Shown: positions 46,370 through 57,761 of the stretch, one piece after another
Layout: every line of letters starts with the position of its first letter
Position numbering within the stretch: position 1 is the stretch's first letter
Assembly: GCA_921293015.1 (NCBI GenBank)
Contig: OV121081.1
Location: 744,001 to 808,000 of the forward strand
Origin: Phorcus lineatus
Taxonomy: Eukaryota > Mollusca > Gastropoda > Trochida > Trochidae
Direction: 5' to 3'
DNA length: 64,000 bases
Made by a program: the position numbers and the translations under genes
Notes under the pieces: generated by a model
The model's input: the letters and a program-made list of their open reading frames with translations, nothing else
Told to the model about the DNA's origin: nothing
Database searches by the model: none

Positions 46370-49300
46370 CTAAGAATTATATAACACCAAACCTGTGTAC
46401 AGAAGAAAGATTGAAAATCAGCCATATCAGACCACACCCAAGCCCACCCTGACCATGGCATCTTTTGGAACAACATCAGCATCCTAGAAGCCAACCATGC
46501 AGATTACAAGATAAGAAAAACACTTGAAGCGATCAATATCAAACGGCTTAATCCCTCTTTAAATAGAGACCAAGGATACAACTTATCATCATCTCATAAA
46601 CATCAATCAGCAGTAATCCATTGCTTTATATAGGCTTCTTTCATCATCTGTTCAACTCAACCTATCACATCCTGTACATCAACCTTGTGTCCTTGTAGAA
46701 ACTATTTTCCACTGTAAACACTGTACATCAAACCATTTAATTGTAAAACATCAACTCATTTTCTGTATATCTTTGCCTTCATCGAATCATATGTATCACT
46801 TTCTTTATAACGGTGTTATCATTTACGCCGTAGCTACGCAATCCATGCAAAAAAGAAGTTGACTATCCATAAGAACTCATTCTTCTTCATAATAAGCACT
46901 GAGATACTTATATTCCACCCTCGCATAATGATTTATCGTTTACGTTTATTGTAAAGAAAGAGTTGGAAAACTTTTCAAGGTTATTAAATGAGATACAGAT
47001 AGATATCATTCTATTCAAATGAAGACAAGTCCTACCTCAGATCACCAGCTTCATTCCCTGAATCCCGCTCATGAGAGATGGAGGTATACTGCGAAACACT
47101 GGCCGGGTAACGAGACACGGGGTAACCGCTATAGGCCAGTCTACAACAATTGGCAACAGAACCATACACTTCATATATACCTTGTCATTCAAAATAATAA
47201 CAGCTGATTTGTTGTGAACAAGGACCTTTTAAATTTATGGATATGCTACCCATTTATTCTGTATAAGAGACGCTTCGACGCAGATTCTAATTTAGTTGTC
47301 AAGAAAAAGTCTACGTAATAATGATCATTAATAGAACAAATTATAGCACAGTATATGATTGGGCAACCTCAGAGTAAGTCGCTCTGTGAAGAGAACGGTG
47401 TATTCACCTGTATAGCAGATCGTCGTCCTCCCCGCCCCAGCCGAAGTACAGGTTGGAGTGTCCATTCACGGCTCGATACGTCTCGGGCCTCATCGCTATC
47501 ACTCCCCCAGCGTTCAGGTGGTACGGAAGCCTGCCAATTTCATTTGAATCAGTTCGAACCTATCACCTGTACCTCGCTGCGTTTCTAAAATGAGCTCCAT
47601 AGGATTCATGCCTGATCATGATTGCCATTCCAATAACCTCCCGCCTCACAGTCCTACAAAACAACGCCGATAACTTTTAGCCTCATCGCTGATTGGCTGG
47701 AATGCAGGGTTACCTGACACGACCCGCTTTGGACCATTACTGAGATCAGAAACGCAGCTAGGTATTAGCATTTAGCATTAAGCTTATTGTTATTTCCTTT
47801 CTATAAATGATATGTTTCCTGAGATTCAATTGACAGTTTCTTTATGTTTCAATTTTAGTAATTCAATTTTTTTTCAAGTTATTTTTATCAAAGGATTTCA
47901 TGTCATTACGTCATAATTTCAAAATCTTTACTTAAACCTCATAGAAATAAGATTAAGCCGTTCGCCCGTTTTAGTTTTTTTACAACAACTTTAGATGTTC
48001 TTTCCTAAGATCAAAGGGGGATAGCGAACGCTAGATCTTACGAAGCCTGACAGAGTTGCGTGTCCCAGCGGAAGAAACATCGTACGAATCAGATAGCTCA
48101 CCACATGTCGCTTAGTGCACTTCAAAAACTCTCAACATCGCGAAGGCTGTGCTAAACGATAATCACTGCATAAGGAGTCATTTGGTTCATTTCGAGGCCA
48201 ACGGGTCATCATCATCAAGCTGCACTGCAAAAATGGTGTTTGGATATTAAACACAAACCCAAACACATAATTATCTTGTCCTGTTTTTTAAACACATGGA
48301 ATTTTAAAACATGTTTAAATCCCAAACACTTTCTGTAAAGTGTTTAATATCAAAACACATTTTGGGTTAGAACATGTTGTAGAAAGTGTTTTGATTTTAA
48401 ACATGTTGTGAAAATGTTTTGATTTTAAACATGTTGTGAAAAGTGTTTTGATTTTAAACATGTTGTGAAAAGTGTTTTGGTATTAAACATGTTGTGAAAT
48501 GTGTTTTAATTAAAAACATGTTGTGACAAGTGTTTTGGTATTAACCATGTTGTAAACTATTAAACTAAATATTTTCTAAGATATTCAAGACTTTAAAAAA
48601 AGAGATGTTATCTTAAAGAGCCACTCCGTGATTTTCATAACATATTATTTACCTTTGATACGAATCTAAATGTTATATGTGGTGATATAAAGTAAAAACA
48701 TCTTAACTTTTCATGTCCAAAAGACATATCTATGACAAATACTGGTTTTCCATGAAAATCTAAAAACTGCCTGATAAATGCAAAAAGGTGTAGATATCAC
48801 GTCAAATATACATGGATACTAGTTATATAACCTAACAAACACTATCAACTCCTAACTGGCCTCTTGGCTGTTTTAGATAAGTCTCCAAAATTACGTTTGA
48901 CTATTTGACGCGCGCCACTGTCCGGTTTTCGATCATAATTACGACGTTCTACCTTCCTATTGTCACTGTAAAAAAAAACCCAACAAGCTTTAAAATGTGT
49001 CTTTTTGGTAACAGTCGATACCTCGCGATCAAATGACACCATTGATTAAGTTTGGTATATATGACACCAACAACTCACGGAGTGGCTCTTTAAGCAAACA
49101 GAAAACAATCACAAACGGCAATGAATTGAATATTAGTTTTGCAAGTTTTTCTTTACTTTATAAACAACCTTCTAGCACCTCACCATATGATAGAAAGAAC
49201 ATTAATACATTTTGATGAAATAAGTTCTTTTAACACCTTAAATACTTGAAGTCAATAACTGATAACCGATAATTTTATGAATAATATAAAATGTGATTTT

Positions 49301-52300
49301 GTATCAAAATGAATCTAAAGTTAGTTAAAAAATTATGCAATACAAAATGAAGTAACTTGCAAATGTGAAAATATGCTAAAAAAAAGGAAAATGAAAAGAT
49401 AAGACATTTGATAGGTTCACAATATTTATTTGTTTTACGGCCAAATTTGACCTGATCAAAATTAAGCAAATTACAGATGGGAAGCGACAGCAACAAACTT
49501 TAGAGCTAGTGGCATTGTGGCTCTTCAAGTTGTGCATGATTGCATGATGATCAAAATAGGTGAGGGACTTGTTGATAATCAGTAGTCGGGGTGCTTACTT
49601 GTGGTCAGGTCATCATTCTTCAACTAAAAAGAAAAGTGAGAAATGCTACATTAACTGTTCTACTGAATTTAAGTGAATAACTTCAACTAAGGAATCTCAT
49701 CCGAGTGTCTTCTGCTATCAAATATAATTATGACAGCAGCATTTCATCAAAAAATTAATTATCTGAGGGTTTTTTGGTAGCTAGTTTGGAAATAACTTTG
49801 CCACACAAAAATGGAAGTTTAAATATAATTCCAAAGCTGCATACGATTCAATCAGTGTATATAAAGTTGTTGCCAATGCTTTGGTTATGACCCCATTAAA
49901 ATACAATCAGCAAACGCAACCTTAAAGAATTAATTAGTTTTAGTATAATATATATAAAGCGATAACTTACATAAACTTTTGAGATCATGTTCGGTGAGGC
50001 TTTTTTGCTGTTCCTTGGGACTGTCATGGCTAATTTTTTCCTCAGTCAGCATGGTCATTTCTAAAACAGCCTCGGTGGTGTCGCATGGTTCATCAAGATC
50101 TTCATCCTAAAAAACAAAGTTAACAAAAGATTCCTTGAATTCGTATAATTTCGTGCTTTCTTCATAAATTACTCAGCATTATTTCCAAAGACTGAGTAAA
50201 AGGAATGTACGTACCACTTTGTTTAAGATGGAAAATGTGATCTCAATAAAACAAAATTAAATGTTTCAAATTGCAAGACAATGTTTTTTTCTAATCTCAA
50301 GAAACATTTTTAAATCAACATACAATGTTTGGTTAAGCTATGATAATCCATTAGCATTCATTTCACAAAAATGGCCGCAACTGATAATTTCATGATACTT
50401 GAATATTTTTCTAGGACTACATATGTTCGGGTTGTGTAAAGAGAAGTTTTGACATTCGGCATAGACTTATGTTTCTTTTGAAATATTGAAGGCGAAATTC
50501 TTTCAAAAAACGTGCTACTGTCCCTTTAGCGTAGCATACATGATTTTCATGAAATAAGTTATTGATGGATCAGCATAAAACATTTTTTTAAAATACCAAA
50601 TAACAATGTTTACAAGATTTATCTAATCCATACAACAATTATCAATATGAATATTTTTGTAAGAGAAGCCTGTAATATTCGAATGGCAGTTTTGAATAAG
50701 TATTGTTATTTTCTTCATGGTATGTCAGGTCGACAAAACACTCTATTATTTAACCTTTATTTTCATTATTATCTGAGTTCGTTATAGCATCATAATTTTG
50801 TGACGTCTCGTGTATTGAACCAAATCTTACCTTGCAAAATGTTGATTCCTTTGTCTGAATAGTTTGTCGAAGGAATTCAAGCACACCTTGTACCGTTGCA
50901 TCTTCATTCAAACTTTGAACACTCGTGTTTGGTGGTATTGTCCGTTTTCAGTGTATATAACAAAAACGTATCGAACAAAGGAACAACTTCGCGCAATAAT
51001 TATAATCAAGGAGCAAGTAACTCTTATTGAACGCTGAATTCCTTTGTTCTGAACCACGTGTTTGAAAACAAAGAGAAATTACACTTTACTTTTGTTTCCT
51101 ATCATACACACAAGCTTTTTCTTGTTTTCATATATTTATTCAAAATCGATTTATGGGGAGAAATTTGAAAATAATTTTGGTAAGATTTCAACTAGTAGTA
51201 GTAAACTTTTATTTATTAAAAGTACACTGGTGTAACCTGTTTTCGTGGTATTTACAATGCTCTCTGTTCTCTCAAACCCTTTACCGCTCCACGCCAGTTA
51301 ACGCTTATTTTATTGACAAGTTGTTCTGAAAATCATTGAGATTTCGTGCTTGTTTGTTTAACATTTATTGTTAATCTAAAACATATATAATTTTTTGCGA
51401 AAATGTTTTCCAGTGAACTACTGTTATTCTAATCCTGAATCACCTGACTTTTGAGTATAATAACTGCTCAATTGATAAATATATAAAAGTATAGAATGGT
51501 TAAATCTTATTCATTTTTTGCTATTTTGTATGACTTTCCGTGCAAGGAAAATAAGTTATTTGTACAGTTTGCTTTGCGTGCTCATGTTAAATCTTTCAGT
51601 ACAATTCAAGGTGTTTGGTGACAAAAAACCTCTTCTGATACTGAAAATAAACTCTTAGCAGGCTAATGAATTCTTTACTGTACCAGAAATAACTAAAGAC
51701 ATACTTACAAATACAAATTATTTGTGAAAAGGAAATAATTCAATGACCGTGAAAATATTTTAAACACATATCAACATCAATTAAAATGCTAAAGTACACT
51801 ATCGACCCAGTCTGATTAAAATAGACCGTGTTCCGAGGAATAAAAGTTTCAAAATATTGACTCTATCGAGATTCGAAGTGGAGAGGATAGCCTAGATAGC
51901 TAGAGTTCGAATCTCGATAGACTCAATATTTTGAAATTTTTATTCCTCGGAACACGGTCGATTTTAATCAGACTGACTATTTAAAAAAACATAAACAAAT
52001 TGAAGTTGTGGCATATGTTGTATTGTCATAGATTTACTTTATAGAAATTCAATGAAAACGGTTGACACCAAATATAATAGTGAAAATTGCCATCTGTTTT
52101 TAAAATGTCAACAAGATTTAACAAAAGAATAAAACAACTGTTTATTTATCATGAAATAGTGAGGCGAGTTGGTGTTTAACGCCCATTTCAAGATTATTTC
52201 AATTATATCGCGGCTTCATGAAATAGTGATATGATATGTACTTTATCACTTTATACTGTTCAGGATGTATGTTAAAATCGGTAATAACACTAAAAGAAGT

Positions 52301-54886
52301 GTATAGTTCTTTATACCCATAACAGGCAACGCGAGGGTTATTTATTCTGTTGATTCTTCGGATGATAATAATGATAAAAGTAATAATAATAATGATTATG
52401 ATAATAATATAATCATCATCGTAGTCGTCAACTTTAATAAATGTTACTCCGACTGATATTTTCACATTGTGTTTTTGTGACATTCAGAAAATGGATATAC
52501 GATAAATCAAAGCATGCATTATAGAAACATGTACGCATTCAAGATGTTATCACGACTACATGCTTTCGTATACTTAGCCAATATGAGAATAATCTGTGCG
52601 TAGTACAATGTGTTTATATTTGAAACATGTTTTGATTTACAACAATTAATTAATGATGTGTTTAGCATTTAAACACATTTCGCAACATGTTATGAGTGAA
52701 ACATGTACGCAACATGTTTAAAATCACAACGCCATTTTTGAAGTATAGTGCAATGTGTTTATATTTGAAACATGTTTTGAATTACAACACATAATAATTT
52801 ATGTGTTTATCATTTAAACACATTTTGCAACATGTTTTGAGTAAAACACGTACGCAACATGTTTAAATTCAAAACGCCATTTTTGCAGTGTGAATGCCTG
52901 ACATCTTGAAATAGCGAACTTGGTGTATCAATTCAATGAGAAAATTTTACAACTTATTTCAATGAAATTATGTTTTCTCGGGGTTTAAAGTAATTTCGTA
53001 TGGTCGATAACTTATTTGCGAAAACATCCCTATATCCGTAAATCTCCGTCACAGGCGAGAAACGACAGGTAAGCGGTAGGGTTGATCGCTACATACAAGA
53101 TAATTAAACGAGTTCATTGGTAAAAGCTAGCTTGTAGCCGAGAGAACCTTTAAGCTAAAAAAAAAGCCAATATCTTAACAACGAGCCATTGCTCTCTTGT
53201 TTTACAAGACAAGTATGACTGGGTTACTAAGAACAAGCATAGGAGTTAGTCTCGTGTAAAAACCAACCAAGTGACAGCTAGACTTGTACCAGAGAGGGAG
53301 ACACAGTGCATGTTCATTTGTCGCTGACTCTGCTTAGATAAATGTACAGCAGAATGATTTTGGTTATTTGTTAAGCTAAAAATGTTATAGATATGTTTAC
53401 AATTGAGCATGTATAGAAAACAAAAGTACCTGTTAACTAAAAGATTAGATATCCGAGTTTCCCCGAGTTTTAAGAGTATAGTACCTATACAGTGAAATTG
53501 TTTTATTATTTTGAGAAACAAAATCCAAGTTACCGTGAAAAACAGCATATGTCGCTTATCGGACCCGGTACAGACGAATTAACAACATAATTTACAACCT
53601 GAAAATTACTCGCTCCTGCAAAAGAGTTTACTGTATACAATATAGAGACTGATATCGAGCGTGCGACTGACTTGTATCCGAACGCCGAGACAGCAACGGC
53701 CATATGTCGAGGGTGTTTCCCACATCGGTACAGGTTCGAGTCCGACTCCGGGAGCAGGTCCACGTCGTGCAAGATGATGCACGTGAAGTTACCTGTCCTT
53801 ACCACCTCCATGTATCCGGCATTCAGCAACAGTGCGCGGTTAAACGTCACTTCCGGCATCTGTGTTGTTAGAATAAAACAAGGCTGAAAAATAACATATA
53901 CACAATACAAACAATGTGTAACCTATATCTTTGGTTCCTAGGGACTTGTGATAACAGAAAAACAAATACTGAAAAATAATATAAACGATTTGTTGTTAAG
54001 ATGTTTGTTTAAACAGAAACGGTTTGGTTCGGAATCCCTTGAATGGCGATTACAGACGTTGACACATCGGGGAAATTGCAATTGTAGTAATACGAAAGAG
54101 TCACATCATTGTTCTTTGTTGCAAAGTTGACCTTTTTCACTCACAACAAATATGTCGAGCTTGCATTACATGCATGATAACTCACAAGTTCTATGACGAA
54201 TATTGTGAATTCGGCCTGTTGTCGGACGAGGAACGGAAACATGTGGCTAAGGAACACCACCAGGTGGCGCTGTCGCTTCCGGTACGGCACAATGATGGCG
54301 GTTTTAGTGCGAGAGACACACTTGTTGGGCTTATAGTGACCCCCAAGAGCTGGTGTGTCGTTCAGTTCACGACCATGAACTTCATGGTTGGCGGGTACAG
54401 GGAGGGGGTCTTCGACTGGTAAAACATGAGTAACAAAAGTTGAGTTTTCATTCATCTTATTGTAACTTATACAAGTGCTTTCAAGGTTGTTTTCAGTACT
54501 TATTCATTTACAAGTTTTTTTCATATCGTGTATTTTTCTATAACATTCTGCTTTATTAAAGTCACAGCAAAAGATCTGTACATTGCAACATTCTGTTCTG
54601 ATAATGATGTTAGTATCTGTTAAAAATGGAATTAAATTTCTTTCACTTGGTATAAACCTATATCTGGTGGTTTCTTTGGACACAGCTCAGACTCGTCATT
54701 CTTAGCCTCGTTCTGGAGAAGATCTGGCTGTTCAGCAATGATGCGCGGCGCATTACTCAGCTTGACTAGGAACTGTCCTGGATGTCGCAGTCTCGTCTTC
54801 ATAATGTCACCGTTCCGTGCAATGTACACGATCATCAGACAGCTGACCGTGAGGACAGACGCCTTCAGTCGGGTAGAGCGCCTCAT
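45675..54886 (-). CDS. beta-1,4-galactosyltransferase-like, GT7 family, 6 exons, 337 aa
   Basis: A Golgi type II membrane glycosyltransferase that transfers galactose (or GalNAc in some invertebrate members) from UDP-sugar to a terminal GlcNAc-type acceptor. Six exons join in phase to 1014 nt including TAA. Residues 1-7 are basic cytoplasmic, about 8-22 form the membrane anchor (ASVLTVSCLMIVYIA), then a stem up to about 75. The catalytic domain holds GGHYKPNKCVSRTKTAIIVP, FNRALLLNAGY, the metal-binding DVD (185-187), NLYFGWGGEDDDL (WGGEDD at 247-252) and the SHERDSGNE segment with the metal-ligand His (280). It ends DGLNSLKYRR..PLYTRILVDVD. Length and order fit the family. Unusual: LPYHLNAGGV (216-226) carries Asn where the family's sugar-donor-selecting aromatic residue sits, and Ser where bovine GalT1 has a metal-binding Met. 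Which paralogue it represents is uncertain. Confidence 0.92.
46338..46367. repeat. poly-C tract, 30 bp
   Basis: An uninterrupted homopolymer in the last galactosyltransferase intron; its length may be a sequencing artefact. Confidence 0.95.
47036..47140 (-). CDS. galactosyltransferase exon 5
   Basis: Acceptor TTGTAG, donor CTGAG|GTAGGA, phases 2 to 2. Encodes LAYSGYPVSRYPASVSQYTS and ISHERDSGNEAGDLR. The alternative acceptor CTATAG 12 nt downstream also keeps phase but gives Ser instead of the family's Arg-Leu. Confidence 0.87.
47408..47530 (-). CDS. galactosyltransferase exon 4
   Basis: Acceptor AATTGGCAG, donor AG|GTGAAT, phases 2 to 2. Encodes LPYHLNAGGVIAMRPETYR and HSNLYFGWGGEDDDLLYR, the acceptor-sugar-binding and catalytic segment. 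It is separated from exon 3 by a 6.1-kb transposon-filled intron. Confidence 0.93.
47570..47764. mobile_element. MITE-like element with 17-bp inverted ends
   Basis: TACCTCGCTGCGTTTCT at 47,570-47,586 is complementary, with one mismatch, to 47,748-47,764. It is about 195 bp, non-coding, and lies 40 bp from galactosyltransferase exon 4. A similar terminus (TACCTCGCTGTGTTTCTAG) appears at about 46,008, in intron 5. Confidence 0.65.
48300..48560. repeat. 29-30-bp subterminal repeat, AACATGTT-rich
   Basis: Tandem units of GTTTTGATTTTAAACATGTT followed by GTGAAAAGT, near the left end of the candidate element. The same motifs recur in opposite orientation at its right end. Confidence 0.9.
48612..49094. 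mobile_element. MITE, about 480 bp, TTAA-flanked, copy 1
   Basis: TTAAAGAGCCACTCCGTGA at the left is exactly complementary to TCACGGAGTGGCTCTTTAA at the right (49,075-49,093). TTAA at both borders suggests a piggyBac- or Kolobok-type target site. It is non-coding. A second copy starts at 63,612. Confidence 0.88.
49613..50947 (-). CDS. possible small spliced ORF, about 87 aa visible
   Basis: Three minus-strand pieces join in phase with good splice sites. An open piece down to 50,831 (NTSVQSLNEDATVQGVLEFL, then RQTIQTKESTFCK, donor AAG|GTAAGA). Exon 50,106-49,971 (acceptor TTTTTTAG; DEDLDEPCDTTEAVLEMTML, donor TAT|GTAAGT). Then 49,623-49,613, which ends Glu-Glu-stop after TTTCTTTTTAG. The 5' end is not found (a stop lies just upstream of 50,947 and no ATG). 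Acidic, no recognisable domain. It may be part of a protein encoded by the surrounding element, or chance. Confidence 0.3.
51809..51974. repeat. long foldback, 69-bp arms and 28-nt loop
   Basis: 51,809-51,877 is complementary to 51,906-51,974 with only a few mismatches. The arm next to the loop reads GAGTTCGAATCTCGATAG, which resembles a tRNA T-arm/B box. It lies inside the candidate element. Confidence 0.88.
52606..52890. repeat. tandemly duplicated right end of the candidate element, about 145-bp period
   Basis: Two similar blocks, each beginning CAATGTGTTTATATTTGAAA and ending with a copy of CGCCATTTTTG. The outer one carries the true terminus GCAGTG. Confidence 0.82.
53672..53859 (-). 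CDS. galactosyltransferase exon 3
   Basis: Acceptor AACAACACAG, donor CAA|GTCAGT, phases 0 to 2. Encodes FNRALLLNAGYMEVV, the DVD motif in CIILHDVDLLPESD, and YRCGKHPRHMAVAVSAFGYK. Confidence 0.93.
54186..54415 (-). CDS. galactosyltransferase exon 2
   Basis: Acceptor TTTTACCAG, donor CTT|GTGAGT, phases 1 to 0. Encodes CVSRTKTAIIVPYRKRQRHL and the following QQAEFTIFVIEL, the nucleotide-binding start of the GT7 fold. Confidence 0.92.
54658..54886 (-). CDS. galactosyltransferase exon 1 (cytoplasmic tail, anchor, stem)
   Basis: Starts MRRSTRLKASVLTVSCLMIV. The donor ATAG|GTTTAT (phase 1) is weak but matches exon 2. A better-looking donor 11 nt further on (CCAA|GTGAAA) is in phase 0 and would shift the frame. 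Confidence 0.75.
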
Positions 54887-55790
54887 TGTGCACTGAGGAT
54901 GTCAAGAACTTGTCTGCAGAATGTTCAATGTTGCATTGTATCTACATCTAACCTATCTCATAACGACCATATTGCTATCTATGTAATTATGTTATCGATT
55001 AATTAAATGAAATAATTTTATTATTAATATTGATAATATTTGTATACCTTATTTATGACGCCTGATCTAACATATTAGTAAACATTATCCATTATGAAAA
55101 AGTTAGTACAAAGGTTGATCCATCTTAAATGTTACTGCAACTTAAGGAATATTATAAAAAGGAAATAACCAATGTGTTTTACTCAATTATGTCTGTGTTC
55201 AACTGTGAAATAGTTATAGAGAAAGTAAAGACGCATCTGGATCTCAAAAGACATTAAATATATTCGAAATTGATGAGAAGCGTTCTAAACTTTATAAATT
55301 GTGCCGTGTAGCATATAAGATAATACAAGTTTTTGAATGTCATTTAAAATGTTACAAAACAAGTTTCAAAACTATCTGAGCTGTGCCTTTTGTAAAAGAT
55401 ATAATTACAAGTGTTTAATCGCTACAAATTGTAGGACTACTAACCTTTGCATATCACTTTCTCCTCGCCCGCTCATCAATCATCAATGAAAGGAGAGTCC
55501 AATTCATTACACATTCATCAATGTCGGGCGAGTCCAAGTCAACAAATTGCTGACCCGCAGTTCATTAAGATGTCGTCTTTTACCACTCACCTCTTTTGTT
55601 CCCTTAAGGCGGGTAACTAAGGTGAACACTGTGTTTTGCACGTGCTCATCATTGTACAATTTATATGATAAGTATATTGATTTATGGTCTTTATAAAATA
55701 CATTGTTACATTTTATCTCGTGACATTGAATAAGTTGGTATTTCATTCATGGCTATGAAATAAATCTTTCCCGTATTAACTCTGTTAAGT
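54887..55790. other. upstream region of the galactosyltransferase gene
   Basis: Should hold the minus-strand promoter and any 5' UTR exons. No core promoter motif is convincing and no other gene is visible. Confidence 0.45.
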
Positions 55791-55794
55791 ATCA

Positions 55795-56360
55795 TCTTGC
55801 AATTGTGTATTTCTTGCAATTGTGTATCTCTGGTAATTGTGTATCTCTTGTAATTCTGTACCTCTTGTACTTGTGTACATCTTGTAATTGTGTATCTCTT
55901 ACGATTGTGTACCTCTTGTAATTGTGTATCTCTTGTAATTGTGTACCTCTTGTAATTGTGTATCTCTTACGATTGTGTACCTCTTGTAATTGTGTACCTC
56001 TTGTAATTGTGTATCTCTTGTAATTGTGTATCTCTTACGATTGTGTACCTCTCGTAATTGTGTATCTCTTACGATTGTGTACCTCTTGTAATTGTGTATC
56101 TCTTGTACTTGTGTATTTCTTGTAATTGTGTATCTCTTGTAATTGTGTATCTCTTACGATTGTGTACCTCTTGTAATTGTGTATTTCTTGTAATTGTGTA
56201 TCTCTTGTAATTGTGTATTTCTTGTAATTGTGTATCTCTTGTAATTGTGTATCTTTTAGGATTGTGTACCTCTTTTAATTGTGTATTTCTTGTAATTGTG
56301 TATCTCTAATAATTGTGTATCTCTTACGATTGTGTTTCTCTTGAAATTGTATATCTGTTG
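55795..56360. repeat. 17-bp minisatellite, about 33 units
   Basis: Tandem copies of TGTGTATCTCTTGTAAT with variants (TACCTC, TTACGAT, TATTTC). Confidence 0.97.
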
Positions 56361-56582
56361 TAAAGGTGATTAAATGTTATTCAAATTCAATTATTTCTTA
56401 AATGAACTCACAAAGTTCGGTAAAAACTGCAGTATCACGGTTTTTGACATATTTATTTCTTCCAATGATTCCGAAAAACGTCTGTTTATCATCTTCTGTG
56501 AGTCATAACATCTCATTATACTCGACCCGATCATCCGTTATTGTAAGGGACGAGTTGATCACAAAATGGCGGCCATTTTTAT

Positions 56583-56801
56583 GTGAACACCTTTTATAAT
56601 CATTTGATCCTGGGGAAACGAATCCGCATAGCTTACGTTGAGACGTTCGTTTTAAAACTGTATTTATTGTTTCAAAAACATTGTTTTGCAATCGCAAACA
56701 ATTATTTTCGATTTTCGAGAGATCACTTTCTTAATCGGGCAACTGTCCCTTCAAGCTACTCTAAACCATCCCCTTTTCTTTAATGATTAAAAGGTGTTCA
56801 C
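56583..56801. repeat. short inverted-repeat element candidate, 219 bp
   Basis: GTGAACACCTTTTA at the left is exactly complementary to TAAAAGGTGTTCAC at the right. It is non-coding; possibly a small MITE. Confidence 0.45.
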
Positions 56802-57761
56802 ACTAAACGGACCGCCCGCAGTTCCCTTGAAACCAGACTTCTTGTTGCCTCGATACGTGTAATCAGTTTTAGATAGTCTACAATATGAAGAAAATATACA
56901 TTTGCGTACACTGAATAAAAGGGGGGCTCTAAATTTAATCTAAAAAAATAGATTCGTACAAAGCATGCCAAAGCAACTGTGCCTTTCAAATGGCAATCCT
57001 GTTGAAACTAGCTGTAATATAATACGTCCCGAAGACCGTTATTACATCTCGAGAATTACACAACCTTTCTGTGTCGCGCAGGTGCGAATATCAGCCAATC
57101 ACAAGAGAGTTGGCCCACACATTTCGAATCGCAGGTCAATGCGATTGTTTCGCCATTCTTTAGAACCTCGATCACAAAATCCGACTGTTACCGGTGGTAT
57201 CGTAGTGAATTGAGTATAAAATATGATGACAGCATAAATTCTGTGCAGATATCGTTGTTGGGATACTTGTGTGTTGCTTATATGTTCATTTGTTTAAGAG
57301 TTAGACAACAAATTATGTCAAACAATCTCAACAAAAGTTTTTGATTTTAGATATAAACAAATGTGAGTGAACGTGAGAAAGTGACATAAACCAAGATGCA
57401 AAATAAATTTGATTGGTTTCAAGAGTTCCTGTCCTCATTTTATTGGTGGATTCAAAATTCGTCAAAGGTCAGCTGAAGAGATATAGTCAATGACCAACAA
57501 TCGATATTACTTAAGTAACGATCTACGAAATGAATCCGCTATACACGGAAACACGGTTTGAAAAAAACGTAATGGCGGCGCGATTGCGTGCGCACAATGC
57601 GAGTAAGAGGCTTCCGGTTTGAGTCGTTTACAACGATAAACCAGGCAGGCACCCTGCCACGTGGCATATAGAAGACGATTCTTAATAGTTAGAATGATTA
57701 CACCCATTGAACATATTTTAATAAGTCATATTAAACCGTAAACTGTGTTTTAAATTCTTCT

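Larger units (their letters stand above)
48233..52890. mobile_element. candidate 4.66-kb terminal-inverted-repeat element in galactosyltransferase intron 3
   Basis: The left end CACTGCAAAAATGGTGTTT and the right end (complement CACTGCAAAAATGGCGTTT) differ by one base over 19 bp. Behind each end lie arrays rich in the palindrome AACATGTT and in GTGTTT. The interior carries a nested MITE, a long foldback and a possible spliced minus-strand ORF. No transposase or target duplication is recognised, so the superfamily is unknown. Two independent small elements sharing an end is the alternative. Confidence 0.6.

Noticed and set aside
47036..47128. Shorter galactosyltransferase exon 5 starting at CTATAG
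   Set aside because: In phase, but it drops four residues including the family-typical Arg-Leu; kept only as an alternative.
54647..54886. Longer galactosyltransferase exon 1 using donor CCAA|GTGAAA
   Set aside because: It ends in phase 0, while exon 2 requires phase 1; use would shift the frame of the catalytic domain.
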